Source: Otatea glauca (Eukaryota > Streptophyta > Magnoliopsida > Poales > Poaceae). From it: a stretch of DNA of 64,000 nucleotides. Location: assembly GCA_036346275.1 (NCBI GenBank), contig CM070720.1, forward strand, positions 7,665,278-7,729,277, written 5' to 3'. The notes beneath the pieces are model-generated. The model saw nothing but the letters and a program-made list of their open reading frames with translations, made no database searches and was not told the DNA's origin. The translations under genes and the position numbers were made by a program. Shown piece after piece: positions 54,434 to 64,000 of this stretch (the first letter of the stretch is position 1; the number at the start of each line of letters is the position of its first letter).

Positions 54434-55237
54434 AATTGGTAAGTACTATTTCACATAATTTTTAGCATGCTGTTGGAAATTTGCATAAGCTTCCTGTTTC
54501 TTTGACTTGGACAATCATTTTCTTGTACTTTACTTTCGTAATACCTTATTTGTGGTTATCTGCTCTAGAATCCTTGGTTATTTTGAAAATTGAACTCTTG
54601 TTTACAGCCTACATCAGAGTGACGAGACCAATGAAGTGTTTCTTAATTGAAATACTAAAATACAAGTGGAACGATGATATCTATGATTGACGTATTGTAG
54701 TTTCAAAGTCTGTTCCAAAAATAATAGACCGGTAAGTTACTTACATATGATTAGTAAATAGTTAAATTTTTGTGTACTTACATGTAGCAATTAGATGTTG
54801 TGCAGGAACTTGACAAGTTATTTGGTCATGAACTTCATGCACATCTAGAATGGTCAACAGTTTAATGCACGGATCTGTATGGTCGGTACTCTCTATTTTA
54901 TTAATCACTTTTTATAAGGTTGTAAAGTATGTCTATACTGATGATGCTCTACAATGTACTTACATGGTTCACCTATCCTTAGGAAGTGTTTCTTAATTGA
55001 AATACTAAAATACAAGTGGAATGAGTGCGTAGAAAACATCCCTCAAGACATAAGAACAAGTCTTACGAACATACGAAAAACGTTTAGCGAAAAATAATAT
55101 TGAGTGTTATATCTTCATTTTTGTACTCGCATACGGGCACTGTGATTATTTATTATTAAGTGTTATATTTATACTTATCTTCTCATTTAATTGATAAGTG
55201 GGTGTACTGCCGTTGTAGCGTTAGCACGGGCACTATA
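54434..55237 (+). other. Helitron 3' flank of helicase, noncoding
   Basis: A 43-bp phrase AGTGTTTCTTAATTGAAATACTAAAATACAAGTGGAA is repeated at 54634 and 54983. No gene is seen. Confidence 0.5.
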
Positions 55238-55241
55238 CTAG
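55238..55241 (+). other. Helitron 3' terminus (CTAG)
   Basis: CTAG is followed by T. A GC-containing CGTTGTAGCGTTAGCACGGGC stretch lies 10-30 bp upstream, in place of the terminal hairpin. Confidence 0.8.
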
Positions 55242-55639
55242 TACACAAAGGATTCATAATTGTTATTCCTAGGTACGACAAGGATTATGGAAAAACTTTT
55301 CATTTATATTAGTAGATATATGTTAGCAACAACCTATAAAATTATTATATTTTATAATATTATTAAAATGTTTTTTGACAAATCTAACAGTACCATTTTG
55401 ATGATCTAAATAGTTTCTATGTATCAGTAGTAGTAGTTGAAGTTACAGAATTATTTTTATGCACCTACTTGCAATCCTAAACTATATGATATTAGAGTTT
55501 ATTCTGTGCATAATATAATACTAATATTAAAGCCCGCAAGTTTTCGACACTCTCGCCATGCCAAGCGGAATTCTGGGTGGCGTGGCCTCTCCGCGCACTA
55601 CCGCGTCGTCCGCATGACTAATCCAGTTGTGCAGCTTAA

Positions 55640-55740
55640 CTAATTAATCGCGACCAAACTTAAACGGCCGCGTAGTGCAGCGGGAGGCATTTCGCGTGTG
55701 ACGCCCGCGGAACACGTTCGAGTCCCTGCCACCGCGCATG
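55640..55740 (+). other. tRNA-like SINE head (A and B boxes)
   Basis: A TAGTGCAGCGGGA segment (55673-55685) fits the RNA polymerase III A box. GTTCGAGTCC (55716-55725) fits the B box, spaced as in tRNA genes. No cloverleaf with a matching acceptor stem is evident, so this is better read as a SINE or tRNA-derived repeat than a tRNA. The tail may extend into the T-rich DNA after 55810. Confidence 0.5.
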
Positions 55741-57117
55741 CTTCGCCTCGCCGAATTTTCCCCCGCACGACGCATGGTGCGGCTGTTGGCACGGGTGCTC
55801 GTCTGCCGCGTGGCATTGTTTTTTGCGAAAAGGTCCCTGAAAACCACCAGTATTACATACAAGTCCTTTGTAAGGAAAAGACCTAAAAAAATATGTTTTT
55901 TTGTCCGGGAGATTTTTTAAAATTAATCTAGGTCCCTTTCTTCACGGGAAGGCCTGGTTATTTTCGGAAATGCCCCCCAAAATAAATAAAATTTATCTCT
56001 TAGTCCCGGAATATTTTTAAAATTATAGCGTGCACTACAAAAATTGTACGATTTGTCCTAGAGATTTTTTTAAAGTACATTTAGGTCCTTTTTTCGCGGG
56101 AAGGCCTGGATTTCACGCCAGCCGCGGCGCGGTGTGCACCGTGCCCACACATCTAGTTCTTCCTAATGGATGCAAAATTTGGACATGTGAAATTAACATA
56201 GTTTTGCGTCTGTCTTTTTTTTTTAATGTACATTACAAGAAGGTTTTGACCTATCAAGAAATAAGGTCATTAGTTTTGAAGGTTTAGTGCACAATTGTGA
56301 TTTGTGAGGTTACAGTCATGTGTGACGTACACTGACCTGTCCATCCGTCGTTGCCATCTGTCAAGTTCTGAATTATGGCTTAACTTCTCTGATCTGACAG
56401 CTAGCGAAAGCCTACAATGGTAATGTTCTGCAAGAAAGCTTTAGAGATATCTTCATCAGGATGGGTCAATCCTCACGACGTACTTATTCCAACGTACCAT
56501 CCGGACGGATTAATTAAATTAATTGAACGTCATTGTTAACTCAAAACCTCCTGCAGGTCAACCATGCATTAGGAGTACATATTTTCTCGATGCATTAATT
56601 AATTACGTGGTTATTGCGTTGCGCTAAGTAGTTGTGATTAATTAATCAGAACATGTAGGGCCCGTGAATTAAGGGTCTTGAAGATGATAACATGGCCAAT
56701 TTGTGGCCAAACTGCAATTTTATATTGCATTGCAATCATTATAAGATCTAAAAATGAACCAACTGATTTGTCCCAACCCATGCCGGACCTAAAAGGGATG
56801 GTTGTTTCAGAGACACTTCTCTTCTCTCACCTGGTGCACACCGAATACAGGAATGAAATAGCCGAGGTAATGGAAAGTAGTAGAACAACTCGTAGTGGAA
56901 TGAGATCGTAGTTTATGAGTTTGCTACCAAGGAATGTCTCCCTCATTCATCTCATATAGAGGCCAGGTGAACGGAAGGAAGGAAATAGCGTGTCAGATTG
57001 AAACCATGTTAAGACCATTAATGTGTATCGTATAAACAGCGCTAATCATTCGGTGTTCAGATTTAAACGAGTATTATCTTTCCATGTTCACTTTGATTTG
57101 CCACTTCTCCAGGTGTG
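55741..57117. other. Intergenic, no gene recognised
   Basis: A segment with AAGGTCC(C/T)...TTTTTTAAA...CGGGAAGGCCTGG is duplicated (about 55895-55955 and 56065-56115). Elsewhere the sequence is ordinary AT-rich intergenic DNA. It is the sequence into which Copia W inserted. Confidence 0.4.
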
Positions 57118-57122
57118 GTAAT

Positions 57123-57348
57123 TGTTAAGGAACCTCGCTATCGAATAGTCCGGGGTTCCCGAACAGATCTGAAGTGGAGAACAGAAAGAGAGAGAGACAT
57201 GTGTTTAGGGAGAGCGAAAGCGGAAATTCTTTATTGCTAATGAATTCTGTGTACATGGGGGGGACCCCCCTCCTCCTTTTATAGCGCTCTCTAGGGTTTC
57301 GGCTAAGGGTCCACATGGGCCTTCAATGGGCTTTAGGGTTTCTCAACA
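57123..57348 (-). repeat. Copia W 3' LTR (left)
   Basis: On the minus strand a CTATAAAAGG TATA box (57275-57284) is followed by a GGGGGGTCCCCCC palindrome. It differs from the right LTR at only a handful of positions, so W is younger than Copia B. Confidence 0.94.
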
Positions 57349-57360
57349 CTCCCCCTTGGG
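57349..57360 (-). promoter_or_regulatory. Polypurine tract of Copia W
   Basis: The minus strand reads CCCAAGGGGGAG directly before the LTR. Confidence 0.88.
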
Positions 57361-57594
57361 CCCTTTGCCGCGAGATGCATATGCCTCATTAAAACTCCAG
57401 AAAAACCCAGTGGGAAAAATACTTGGAGAAAGAGTACATAGCATACGCTTACTATGTTGCACGAATTGCCTCGTTAAAACCTTACGCAAGAAAACTTCAT
57501 GAAAAACTTGCTAAGGAAAAAGAGTACAATTCTCCCAACTTCAATTGCTAATCTTCGAGATTCATGTTGGGTATTCATAATTCATGCTCAGGAT

Positions 57595-58224
57595 TCATGT
57601 GGGAGTATGTGACATATCTCCCCCTGAAATCTGCACTTCTCTAAGTCTCATCATCCCAATTCCTTTCACGCACCTTTCAAAGGTAGATGCTGGGAGTGAT
57701 TTAGTGAACAAATCTGCAAGATTTTCACATGACTTAGTATGCAATATCTTGATCTCGTTCATCTTATGCAATTCATGAGCATAGAAGAACTTGGGGTTGA
57801 TATGCTTCGTGAGATTGCTCTTCACATAACCCATTTGTGCTTGGGCAACACAAGCTGCATTATCTTCATAAATTATTGTAGGAGTTTGCTCAATGTTCAA
57901 ACCACATGACTTCTGGATGTGGTGAACCATTCTTCTGAGCCATGCACATTCACAAGATGCTTCATACAAAGCGATGATTTCCGAGTGGTTTGTCGACGTC
58001 GAGACGAGAGTCTGCTTAGACGACTTCCAAGAAATTGCTGTTCCTCCACATAGGAAAACATAGCCAGTTTGGGACTTGCCAGTATGCGGGTCTGATAGGT
58101 ACCCAGCATCAGCATAGCCAACCAAATTCAATTCATTATTTCTTCTAAAGAACAGACCGAGGTCTTTGCTTCCTTGGAGGTAGCGGAAGATGTCCTTGAT
58201 CCCTTTCCAATGCCTTTTGGTGGG
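57595..58224 (-). pseudogene. Copia W RNase H
   Basis: The frame 58131-57595 is open over 178 codons: VGYADAGYLSDPHTGKSQTG (first Asp), then WKSSKQTLVSTSTNHSEIIA with the Glu, IIYEDNAACVAQAQMG (Asp), HINPKFFYAHELH and NLADLFTKSLP. It ends with an extra tail (GIGMMRLREVQISGG). It is separated from RT by a frame change near 58200. The domain itself is intact by eye. Confidence 0.9.
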
Positions 58225-59207
58225 TTACGACTTTGTCGAGCTAGCAAATTCACAAAGCGCAATGTCCGGTCTAGTGCTATTCGCAAGGTACATGAGTGCT
58301 CCAATTGCACTCAAATATGGGAATTCTGCTCCCAGGACTTCCTCCCCCTCTTCTCTGGGTCTGTATGGATCTAGGTCTGCTTGGAGTGACCTTCCAACCA
58401 TTGGAGTCTTTGCAGGATATGATTTTTCAAAGTTAAATCTTTCCAACACTTTCTGCGTGTAGGTTGATTGGTGTACCAAGATTCCTCCTTGGACATGTTC
58501 AAGCTGCAAGCCTAAACAAAACTTGGTTTTACCCAAATCTTTCATTTCAAACTCAGACTTCAAATATGAGCATGCCTCTTCAATTTCTTCATCCGTCCCA
58601 ATGATGTTCAAGTCATCTACATAGACGGAGATTATACAAAATCCATTCGGGGATCGCTGTATAAACACACATGGACAATCTTCGCTGTTTGTGTAGCCTT
58701 TCTTGCAGAGAAAGTCACTCAAGCGATTGTACCACATTCTTCTGGCGATCGCTTCAAATTTCATACAAGTGATTTCTCCAATTTCACACTGCATGAGTTT
58801 CTATTTGCTCCATCTTGGTTGGGATAGGAATTCCTTCCTACTTTCATGTATATCTCCGAATCCAAGTTTCCATCTGAGTATCTTTGTGACAACATCCATT
58901 AGCTTCATTCTCAACTTCAAGTTGACGCCATTGAGATCAAATATCTAAAGGTAATTCCTCCCATGACCGGAGAATAGGTTTCTTCATAATCAACTCCGGG
59001 CGTTGAGTGAAACCTTGAGCTACAAGCCTTGCTTTGTACCTTACAACCGTTGTTTTCATTTCTCTTAGAACAAAGACCCATTTGTGACCTCACGGGGTTT
59101 ATATGGGGAGGTGTGCGGCATCTCAAAAACACCTCTCTCTTGTTCGGAGAGACTAACTCGCAGATGATTGCCTTTTCCATTCTTCCCAATCTAGCCTTTT
59201 CTTGCAC
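58225..59207 (-). pseudogene. Copia W reverse transcriptase
   Basis: The N-terminal part is at 59207-58917 (KRNENN, PGVDYEETYSPVMGGITFRY). It breaks near 58920 and 58795. The second frame (58794-58225) has WYNRLSDFLCKKGYTN, the catalytic VYVDDLNIIG at about 58625, KDLGKTKFCLGLQLEH, YLSAIGALMYLANSTRPDIA and a frame break. It copies the element RNA. It is not translatable as one protein in this copy. Confidence 0.9.
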
Positions 59208-60700
59208 TCTGCGAGATGCAGGCTCGGGATCATGATCAATGATCGAGGCAATCTTCTTTGCAAGTAGGCATCAACGTTGGTGTTGCTCTATTCGAGGATT
59301 CTCCGTTATTACAAAGTTTATGGCCATTTCTTCATGGGGTGCTTCATGCACTTCTACTTGCTCTTCGCTGCTTTTCCCTATCGCAGAGCAAGTTCCTTTA
59401 GCTTTCATCGCCTATGTGTGCGCACACATTATTTCCGTGACTTCTGCAGTGGAAGATTCAAGTCCGAATTGCCTTTTCTGTTGGCTTCTTTCCAGTGCAG
59501 TCTCAACGGCTCCCCTTCTTTCCTTGGGGCATTTTCGTGATTGGTTGTGGTAAGTCCTCTCGCCAGATTTTCTCAGACGTCTCCGGTACTTTGGGTTTGA
59601 GGAGCCAGGGTTTCTGTTCTTTTCTTTGAGGCCTCTGACAGCCGAGGATACCTTCTATTTTCTTTGGTATTTCCACCCTCTCGGTGCATTTCTTGCTGGT
59701 ACATGCGACTTAACCACGCCCTTCGATCACAAAATGATCGGGAAGTTCATTTGCTAAATTCGCAAATCAATTATCTTCTGACTTCTTGATTTGCTTCATT
59801 AGTGCGGGGTCATGTGCGGGATCCCAAAGGAATGCCATATGATTTCCGGCATTTTTCATCCAAAGGTTGATTTCTCCCTAATGACGGAAACGATCCTCGT
59901 CAAAGATGCAATCAATGAACCGAGTGTATGCAAATCTCGATCATGGGTTCTAAATACCGATTATGGATGCACTCTCATAACCAACGATATCCCGGACTTG
60001 CGGAGAGGGCCCATTGCAGTCACGAGGGGGTGGTATAGGTACATATACCATACACCCAAATTTTCTAAGATGGGAGATCTTCGGGAATGATCCCGTGCAC
60101 AAGCTGCATAGGAGAATGGATGTTGTAGGCCGACGGTCTAAAATTGATAAGAGCTGCTGCGTGCAGGACTTCGTGTCCCCAACAAGTGTTGGGCAAGTTA
60201 CAACTCTGCAAAAGCGGTCTGGCAATGAACTTAATCCTCTTTATTAGTGCTTCGCTAGTCCGCTTCTGCGTATGAACGTGCGGTGCAGTGCTCAATCGCT
60301 ATCCTGTTGCTTTGTGCAATAATCATCAAATGCCTTTGAAGTAAATTCTCGGCATTGTCCATTCTAATGGACTTCACGCGATGATCGGAAAGCGTTCTTA
60401 ATTCTTATGATCTGCGAGATCGGCTTTGCAAAAGCATGGTTTCTTGTTGACAACAAGCATACATGCGACCATTTCGAGGAAGCATCGATGAGCACCATAA
60501 AGTATCGAAACGGCCTCGACGGCTGAATCGGACCGCAAATATCCCCGGATGCGTTCGGAATGCAGGATTTCATTTTGCACTTTCATGACAGAGGGTCTAG
60601 TTATTAATTTCCGGTGGCACATGCAGGCACACAAAATCTTCATGATTCGGAAATTTTTAACATTTATGCCATGACCACGTGAGTTGTTCACTATATTTCT
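59208..60700 (-). pseudogene. Copia W integrase and linker, degraded
   Basis: The minus strand shows GDICGPIQPSRPFRYFMVLI and the first Asp in LIDASSKWSH (about 60500). It continues with HVHTQKRTSEALIKRIKFIA, which keeps the Glu (about 60265), and GHEVLHAAALINFRPSAYN. The second Asp region is damaged. From 59950 to 59208 the C-terminal integrase part and linker are present but full of stops. Confidence 0.8.
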
Positions 60701-61039
60701 CATCATTCTAAGACCAAGATGACCTAATCTACCATGCCATAAAGAAAATAATTGAGCTTCTAAAAGCAGTCTTCAAGGAAGTATACACTTGGTGCATGAA
60801 TATTCGTGTAGTACAACCCAGATTCATATGAGGGACATTTTCTAATACCATTTTTCCACATACCGCGTGCTTCACAATGCACAAGTATTCTTTGCCATTT
60901 TCTTCATTGGTTTCTACGTGAAAACCATTGGCGGATGTCTTTAAAGCTTAAGAGAGTACGTGTTGATTCAGGGTACAAAGGGCTTCTTCAATTACCAAAG
61001 TTGTACCCATAGGCAATATAATTGTGGCTCTTCCCGAGC

Positions 61040-61200
61040 CGATTACATATGAGTCGCTTCTGCGATCGTAGTAATCTTTCCAAATTCTTCGTGATCGATC
61101 GGAAATATTTAGACTCTCTTAAGATGGTATTTGTTGTGCCACTATCAACAATGCATACCTCTTCCATTTGGGCGCTACACGATTTCTAGATAAAAGAAAT
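61040..61200 (-). pseudogene. Copia W protease
   Basis: The minus strand reads QMEEVCIVDSGTTNTILRES at about 61178-61119, then KYFRSI. The catalytic DSGTT triad is intact, unlike in Copia B. Frame breaks around it prevent expression. Confidence 0.8.
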
Positions 61201-61389
61201 ATAATTCTAATCAGATAGAGGCAAAACAATCCAAATATTACTTGCAAAATTGAAGAATACTGGAATAAAGAATAAATTGCGTATTTATTCATGAAAAAAG
61301 TATGCTCTTCTAGAGCTTACTATTCATTATTCAAAAGAAAATGCTAACAACCATAATCTAAAAAAATAATGCGATTCATGCATTAGCGG

Positions 61390-61900
61390 GCTTTGGACTT
61401 TCCCTTGGCCTGAAACTTCTCTTTTTCACCCTGCTCGCCCTTCTTTCTATGAATGGGCTTTCTCACCTTATAGCTATTGGCATTAACTTGCGCGCCCTTC
61501 CAGTGGTCATGAGACATAGTTCTTGCGTAGAACATCGTCTCGCGATTCCGCAACATGCATTACATCAATCGATTCGCTATACTCCTTGTATGCGTCCCCG
61601 ACGATAATTGCGTGCACTGGATAGCATTTAGGTGGAAGGTAGAGAGAGTTTTCTCAATCTTCTCCTCATCGGTGATCTTCTTGCCACATAGGGAGAGATT
61701 AGTACAAATTACATGCAAGGCTTTGATCGTTCGCTTGACGGTAGGTTTCAAGTCCCCGCAAGGACCCTAGACCAATCGCGACCGCGGAGCTTCTTGCCCC
61801 AAGAACGATCTTCACGTCCGATGCCCAAGTGAGGTAGTTCTGACCGTGCGGGGCCAGTTCTTCAAACTCACGATTCACGATGCCGGACATCTTCATGATT
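61390..61900 (-). pseudogene. Copia W Gag
   Basis: The frame from 61896 begins MKMSGIVNREFEELAPHGQN, followed by YLTWASDVKIVLGARSSA. This is the N-terminal Gag region of Ivana/Oryco-type copia elements. It goes out of frame at about 61700. Lys-rich text near 61450-61400 marks the Gag end. A CCHC knuckle was not found. Confidence 0.75.
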
Positions 61901-61929
61901 TCAAAATTCCGACATTAGATTACTGCGTG

Positions 61930-63433
61930 TAATCTAATAGAAAATGGTTGCAATAAGCATAAAGAACAGAAAATAAATTCATATGCATTGCAATATATTA
62001 AATAAAGCAACGGATTCAAATTCATAAAGAAAATTCATAGAACAGAGAAATAGAGCAAGAAAAATTAAAAACAGAGCCAAATAAATCTTCTTGATTTTCT
62101 GGCAATATTTCAAAATTTTCTGCAATTTTTTCTGCAATTTTTCTCTTTTTTTTCCTCTTTTCTTTTCTTCTTTTCTTTTTCTTCCGGCCCTATGGGCCGT
62201 TCCCTTTTTTTTTCGCTGGCCACTTGGGCCTTCTGGCCTGCGTGGCCGAAACGGCCCACCGGCCTGCCTCCTTGGCCCAAGGCCCACGCCCGAGTTGAAG
62301 ACGTCCTCCGGCGGCTAGGGTTCCATCCCTAGCCGCCACTTGCACAGGCTCCCGAAAAAAAAAATTGGCGCAAAGAGAGCGCAGTGGCGCGCTCAGCCGG
62401 TCTTGCGCGGCAAGAAAAGGGCGATGAAGCGAGCGGCGTCGCCGGCGTAGTAAGCGGGCGGCGGGCGCGGGCGCGACGGCTTCATGCTTGGAGACAGCGC
62501 TGGCGGCGCGGCCGGGCTTGCCGAGGCGCTGGCGAGCGACGCGCGGAGCGAGGCTCGGGCGGGCGTCCAGCGGCCGCGGCCGGACGCTGATTCGAGGCCG
62601 CACGCCGGCCGAGGCGCGGCGGCGCTGGTCGGCGGCTGCGAGCCGGCCGAACGGCGGCCGTCGCGCGATAACCGTCTGTGGCGTGGCCGTCTTTGGCGAG
62701 GAGGGGCGACGTCGGCCAGCCTCCGGCGCTTCAGGCGCCGCCGCAAGCATTGCATTGGAGGCCGCCTCGAGGTTTTCGTCGGGCGCTTCGGGCGCCGTGC
62801 TTCTTCGGGCAACGAGCGGTCTCCACTGCTGCTTCTGCGCGACGGCCGGGCCGCGAAGCGCCGCGATGGCGCGCGGCGCGTTGCGCCGGCGGCGCGCGTA
62901 GCTGCCGTGGCGGTGGGGCGGCAATGGCCACGACGGCGGGCGCAGCGGCCGGGCCGGTTGAGCGAACTGCTCGGCCGGCGGCGGCCGACGGCGCGGAGGC
63001 CGAGCCGCTTCTGCGCGGCGGGCGTCGGCCTTGAGCGCTTCTTGCGCGGCCAAGCCGAAACAGCGAGAGCGCTTCTTGCGTGGCGCGGAGACCGAGTCGG
63101 CTGCAAGCCGTGGCGAGCCGGGGCGGCGACGCGCGGTGGCTGCGAGCCTGGAGCAGCGACGTACGGTGGACGCGCAAACCGAGGCAACGGCAGCACGCTG
63201 CATGCGCGCAAGCCGAAGCAACAACAATTTTTGTTTTCTTGCATGAACAGTAAATTCAATTGTAAAAAAAAACTTGTACTGTGGCTTCGAGCCATATTCG
63301 TGTAGCTTCATGCCACTCGATAAACAGTACGCGATAGAAAAGGTAGATGCATGCATAAGAACGACAGCGATTAGAAACAATCACCAATTCTCACCTCTTC
63401 TCACCTTTTCTATTCTGATCTCCGTAGAGCAAT
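61930..63433 (-). other. Copia W 5' leader with GC-rich core (62335-63215)
   Basis: Between the primer site and Gag lies a leader of about 1.5 kb. Its core is extremely GC-rich and made of GCGGC, CGCCG and GGCCG-type words. Because GC-rich DNA has few stop codons, long frames are open on both strands here (for example 62190-63380 minus, 62393-63295 minus, 62484-63305 plus). All encode low-complexity Ala/Arg/Pro/Gly-rich strings with no family similarity. I read it as an untranslated leader rather than a gene. Confidence 0.6.
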
Positions 63434-63445
63434 TCGTGCTGATAA
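63434..63445 (-). promoter_or_regulatory. Primer-binding site of Copia W
   Basis: The minus strand reads TTATCAGCACGA, 2 nt inside the right LTR. It is the internal (half-molecule) initiator tRNA-Met type of copia primer site. Confidence 0.82.
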
Positions 63446-63447
63446 CG

Positions 63448-63672
63448 TGTTAAGGAACCTCGCTATCGAATAGTCCGGGGTTCCCGAACAGATCTGAAGT
63501 GGAGAACATAAAGAGAGAGACACGTGTTTAGGGAGAGCGAAAGCGGAAATTCTTTATTGCTAATGAATTCTGTGTACATGAGGGGGACCCCCCTCCTCCT
63601 TTTATAGCGCTCTCTAGGGTTTCGGCTAAGGGTCCACATGGGCCTTCAATGGGCTTTAGGGGTTTCTCAACA
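63448..63672 (-). repeat. Copia W 5' LTR (right)
   Basis: It has the same edges and TATA/palindrome arrangement as the left LTR. GTAAT follows at 63673-63677. Confidence 0.94.
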
Positions 63673-63677
63673 GTAAT

Positions 63678-64000
63678 AAGGTGCAAACAACAGGACCCGA
63701 AATTGTTGCATCATTCATGTGCATGCCACATGTGGGCGGGCAATGGGGATGGCGTGGCAAGGACAGCGAGCGAGCATGTGTGCTCTTTTTTTTCTTGCTT
63801 CAACTTGCCATAACCAACTCTACATTATAATTCGGTCTTCTCCCACTTAGAAATGCAAGATTGTATCAAACTTTCCACCATGCAACGGGTAGCGAAGGAT
63901 CACGCTTTCCTCTCATACCAAAGCCTTCGACAAGATCTTGCGGCTAAAGATGCTTCCTAAAGACCACGGCACGATCTTAGACACACCTATATCAACACAG
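63678..64000. other. Flanking DNA, no gene recognised
   Basis: It continues the host sequence interrupted at 57117. No frame, repeat or RNA gene is supported. Confidence 0.5.

Larger units (their letters stand above)
46787..55241 (+). mobile_element. Helitron region: two 5' termini, one 3' terminus
   Basis: 5' termini TCTATACCCCTTTATAATGCAC occur at 46787 and 51541, each preceded by A. The 3' terminus is GCACGGGCACTATACTAG ending at 55241, followed by T, the expected A^T insertion pattern with a CTAG end. A Helitron helicase tail lies inside (54116-54433). The span carries pieces of host-type genes on the minus strand, as Helitrons often do. It could be one large element with a duplicated 5' end, or a complete shorter one (51541-55241) beside the 5' part of another. 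Confidence 0.7.
57123..63672 (-). mobile_element. Copia element W (minus), complete length
   Basis: LTRs of 226 and 225 bp (edges TGTTAAGGAACC and GGTTTCTCAACA) are flanked by GTAAT on both sides. The minus order is LTR, PBS, long GC-rich leader, Gag, protease, integrase, RT, RNase H, PPT, LTR, as in Ty1-copia. RT wording such as CVFIQRSPNGFCIISVYVDD and the TTATCAGCACGA primer site recall the Ivana/Oryco group (inference). The coding region has stops and frameshifts. Confidence 0.94.

Noticed and set aside
55673..55725. Functional tRNA gene
   Set aside because: A and B boxes are present, but no acceptor stem or complete cloverleaf can be formed by eye.
62190..63380. 396-codon minus-strand frame, and overlapping 300- and 273-codon frames, as protein-coding genes
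   Set aside because: The region is extremely GC-rich, so stops are rare in every frame. Encoded strings are Ala/Arg/Pro low complexity with no domains, and open frames lie on both strands. Position is the leader of Copia W.

Overview
This is a repeat-dominated piece of a plant nuclear genome, most likely a grass (Poaceae). I base that on the mix of element families: a Tat-type Ty3-gypsy with a second RNase H and an antisense gene, a Tekay-type chromovirus, Ty1-copia elements with tRNA-iMet primer sites, Helitrons with captured gene pieces, and a CACTA end. I see no intact cellular gene, rRNA or true tRNA. The species cannot be fixed from the sequence alone.

Layout. 1-3128: gag-only Ty3-gypsy remnant (plus strand) with its 3' LTR. 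3129-5350: AT-rich DNA with a diverged tandem array of about 185 bp units and TG/TA microsatellites. 5351-8687: degraded non-autonomous and Ty3-gypsy LTR remnants. 8688-10500 and 36791-38159: two copies of one LTR-like sequence bracketing the central nest. 10505-36488: three-level nest. Copia A (minus) is interrupted 38 bp inside its 5' LTR by Copia B (plus, 13983-35426, 5-bp duplication ATGAT). B is interrupted in its gag by Tat-type gypsy G (minus, 16671-27959, duplication ATGCT/ATGCC). G carries a multi-exon gene on its antisense strand (18741-21358). 38160-40045: CACTA-type terminus with subterminal repeats, followed by a pseudogene fragment resembling an XH-domain protein of RNA-directed DNA methylation (FDM/IDN2 family). 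40046-41400: solo copia-like LTR. 41430-45047: internally deleted chromovirus, then an inverted related LTR (45048-45722). 45723-46780: another non-autonomous LTR-element remnant. 46787-55241: Helitron region with two 5' termini and one 3' terminus, three serine-carboxypeptidase exons, an unidentified exon and a Helitron helicase tail. 55640-55740: tRNA-like SINE head. 57123-63672: complete-length Copia W (minus, duplication GTAAT) with an exceptionally GC-rich leader. 63678-64000: flank with nothing recognised.

The autonomous proteins (Gag, protease, integrase, RT, RNase H) are all broken by stops, frameshifts or catalytic changes, so the elements look inactive. The parts with most biological interest are the cleanly spliced antisense gene of G, the RdDM-type gene piece beside a CACTA end, the Helitron-captured peptidase exons, and the gag-only protein at the left edge with an unrecognised C-terminal extension.
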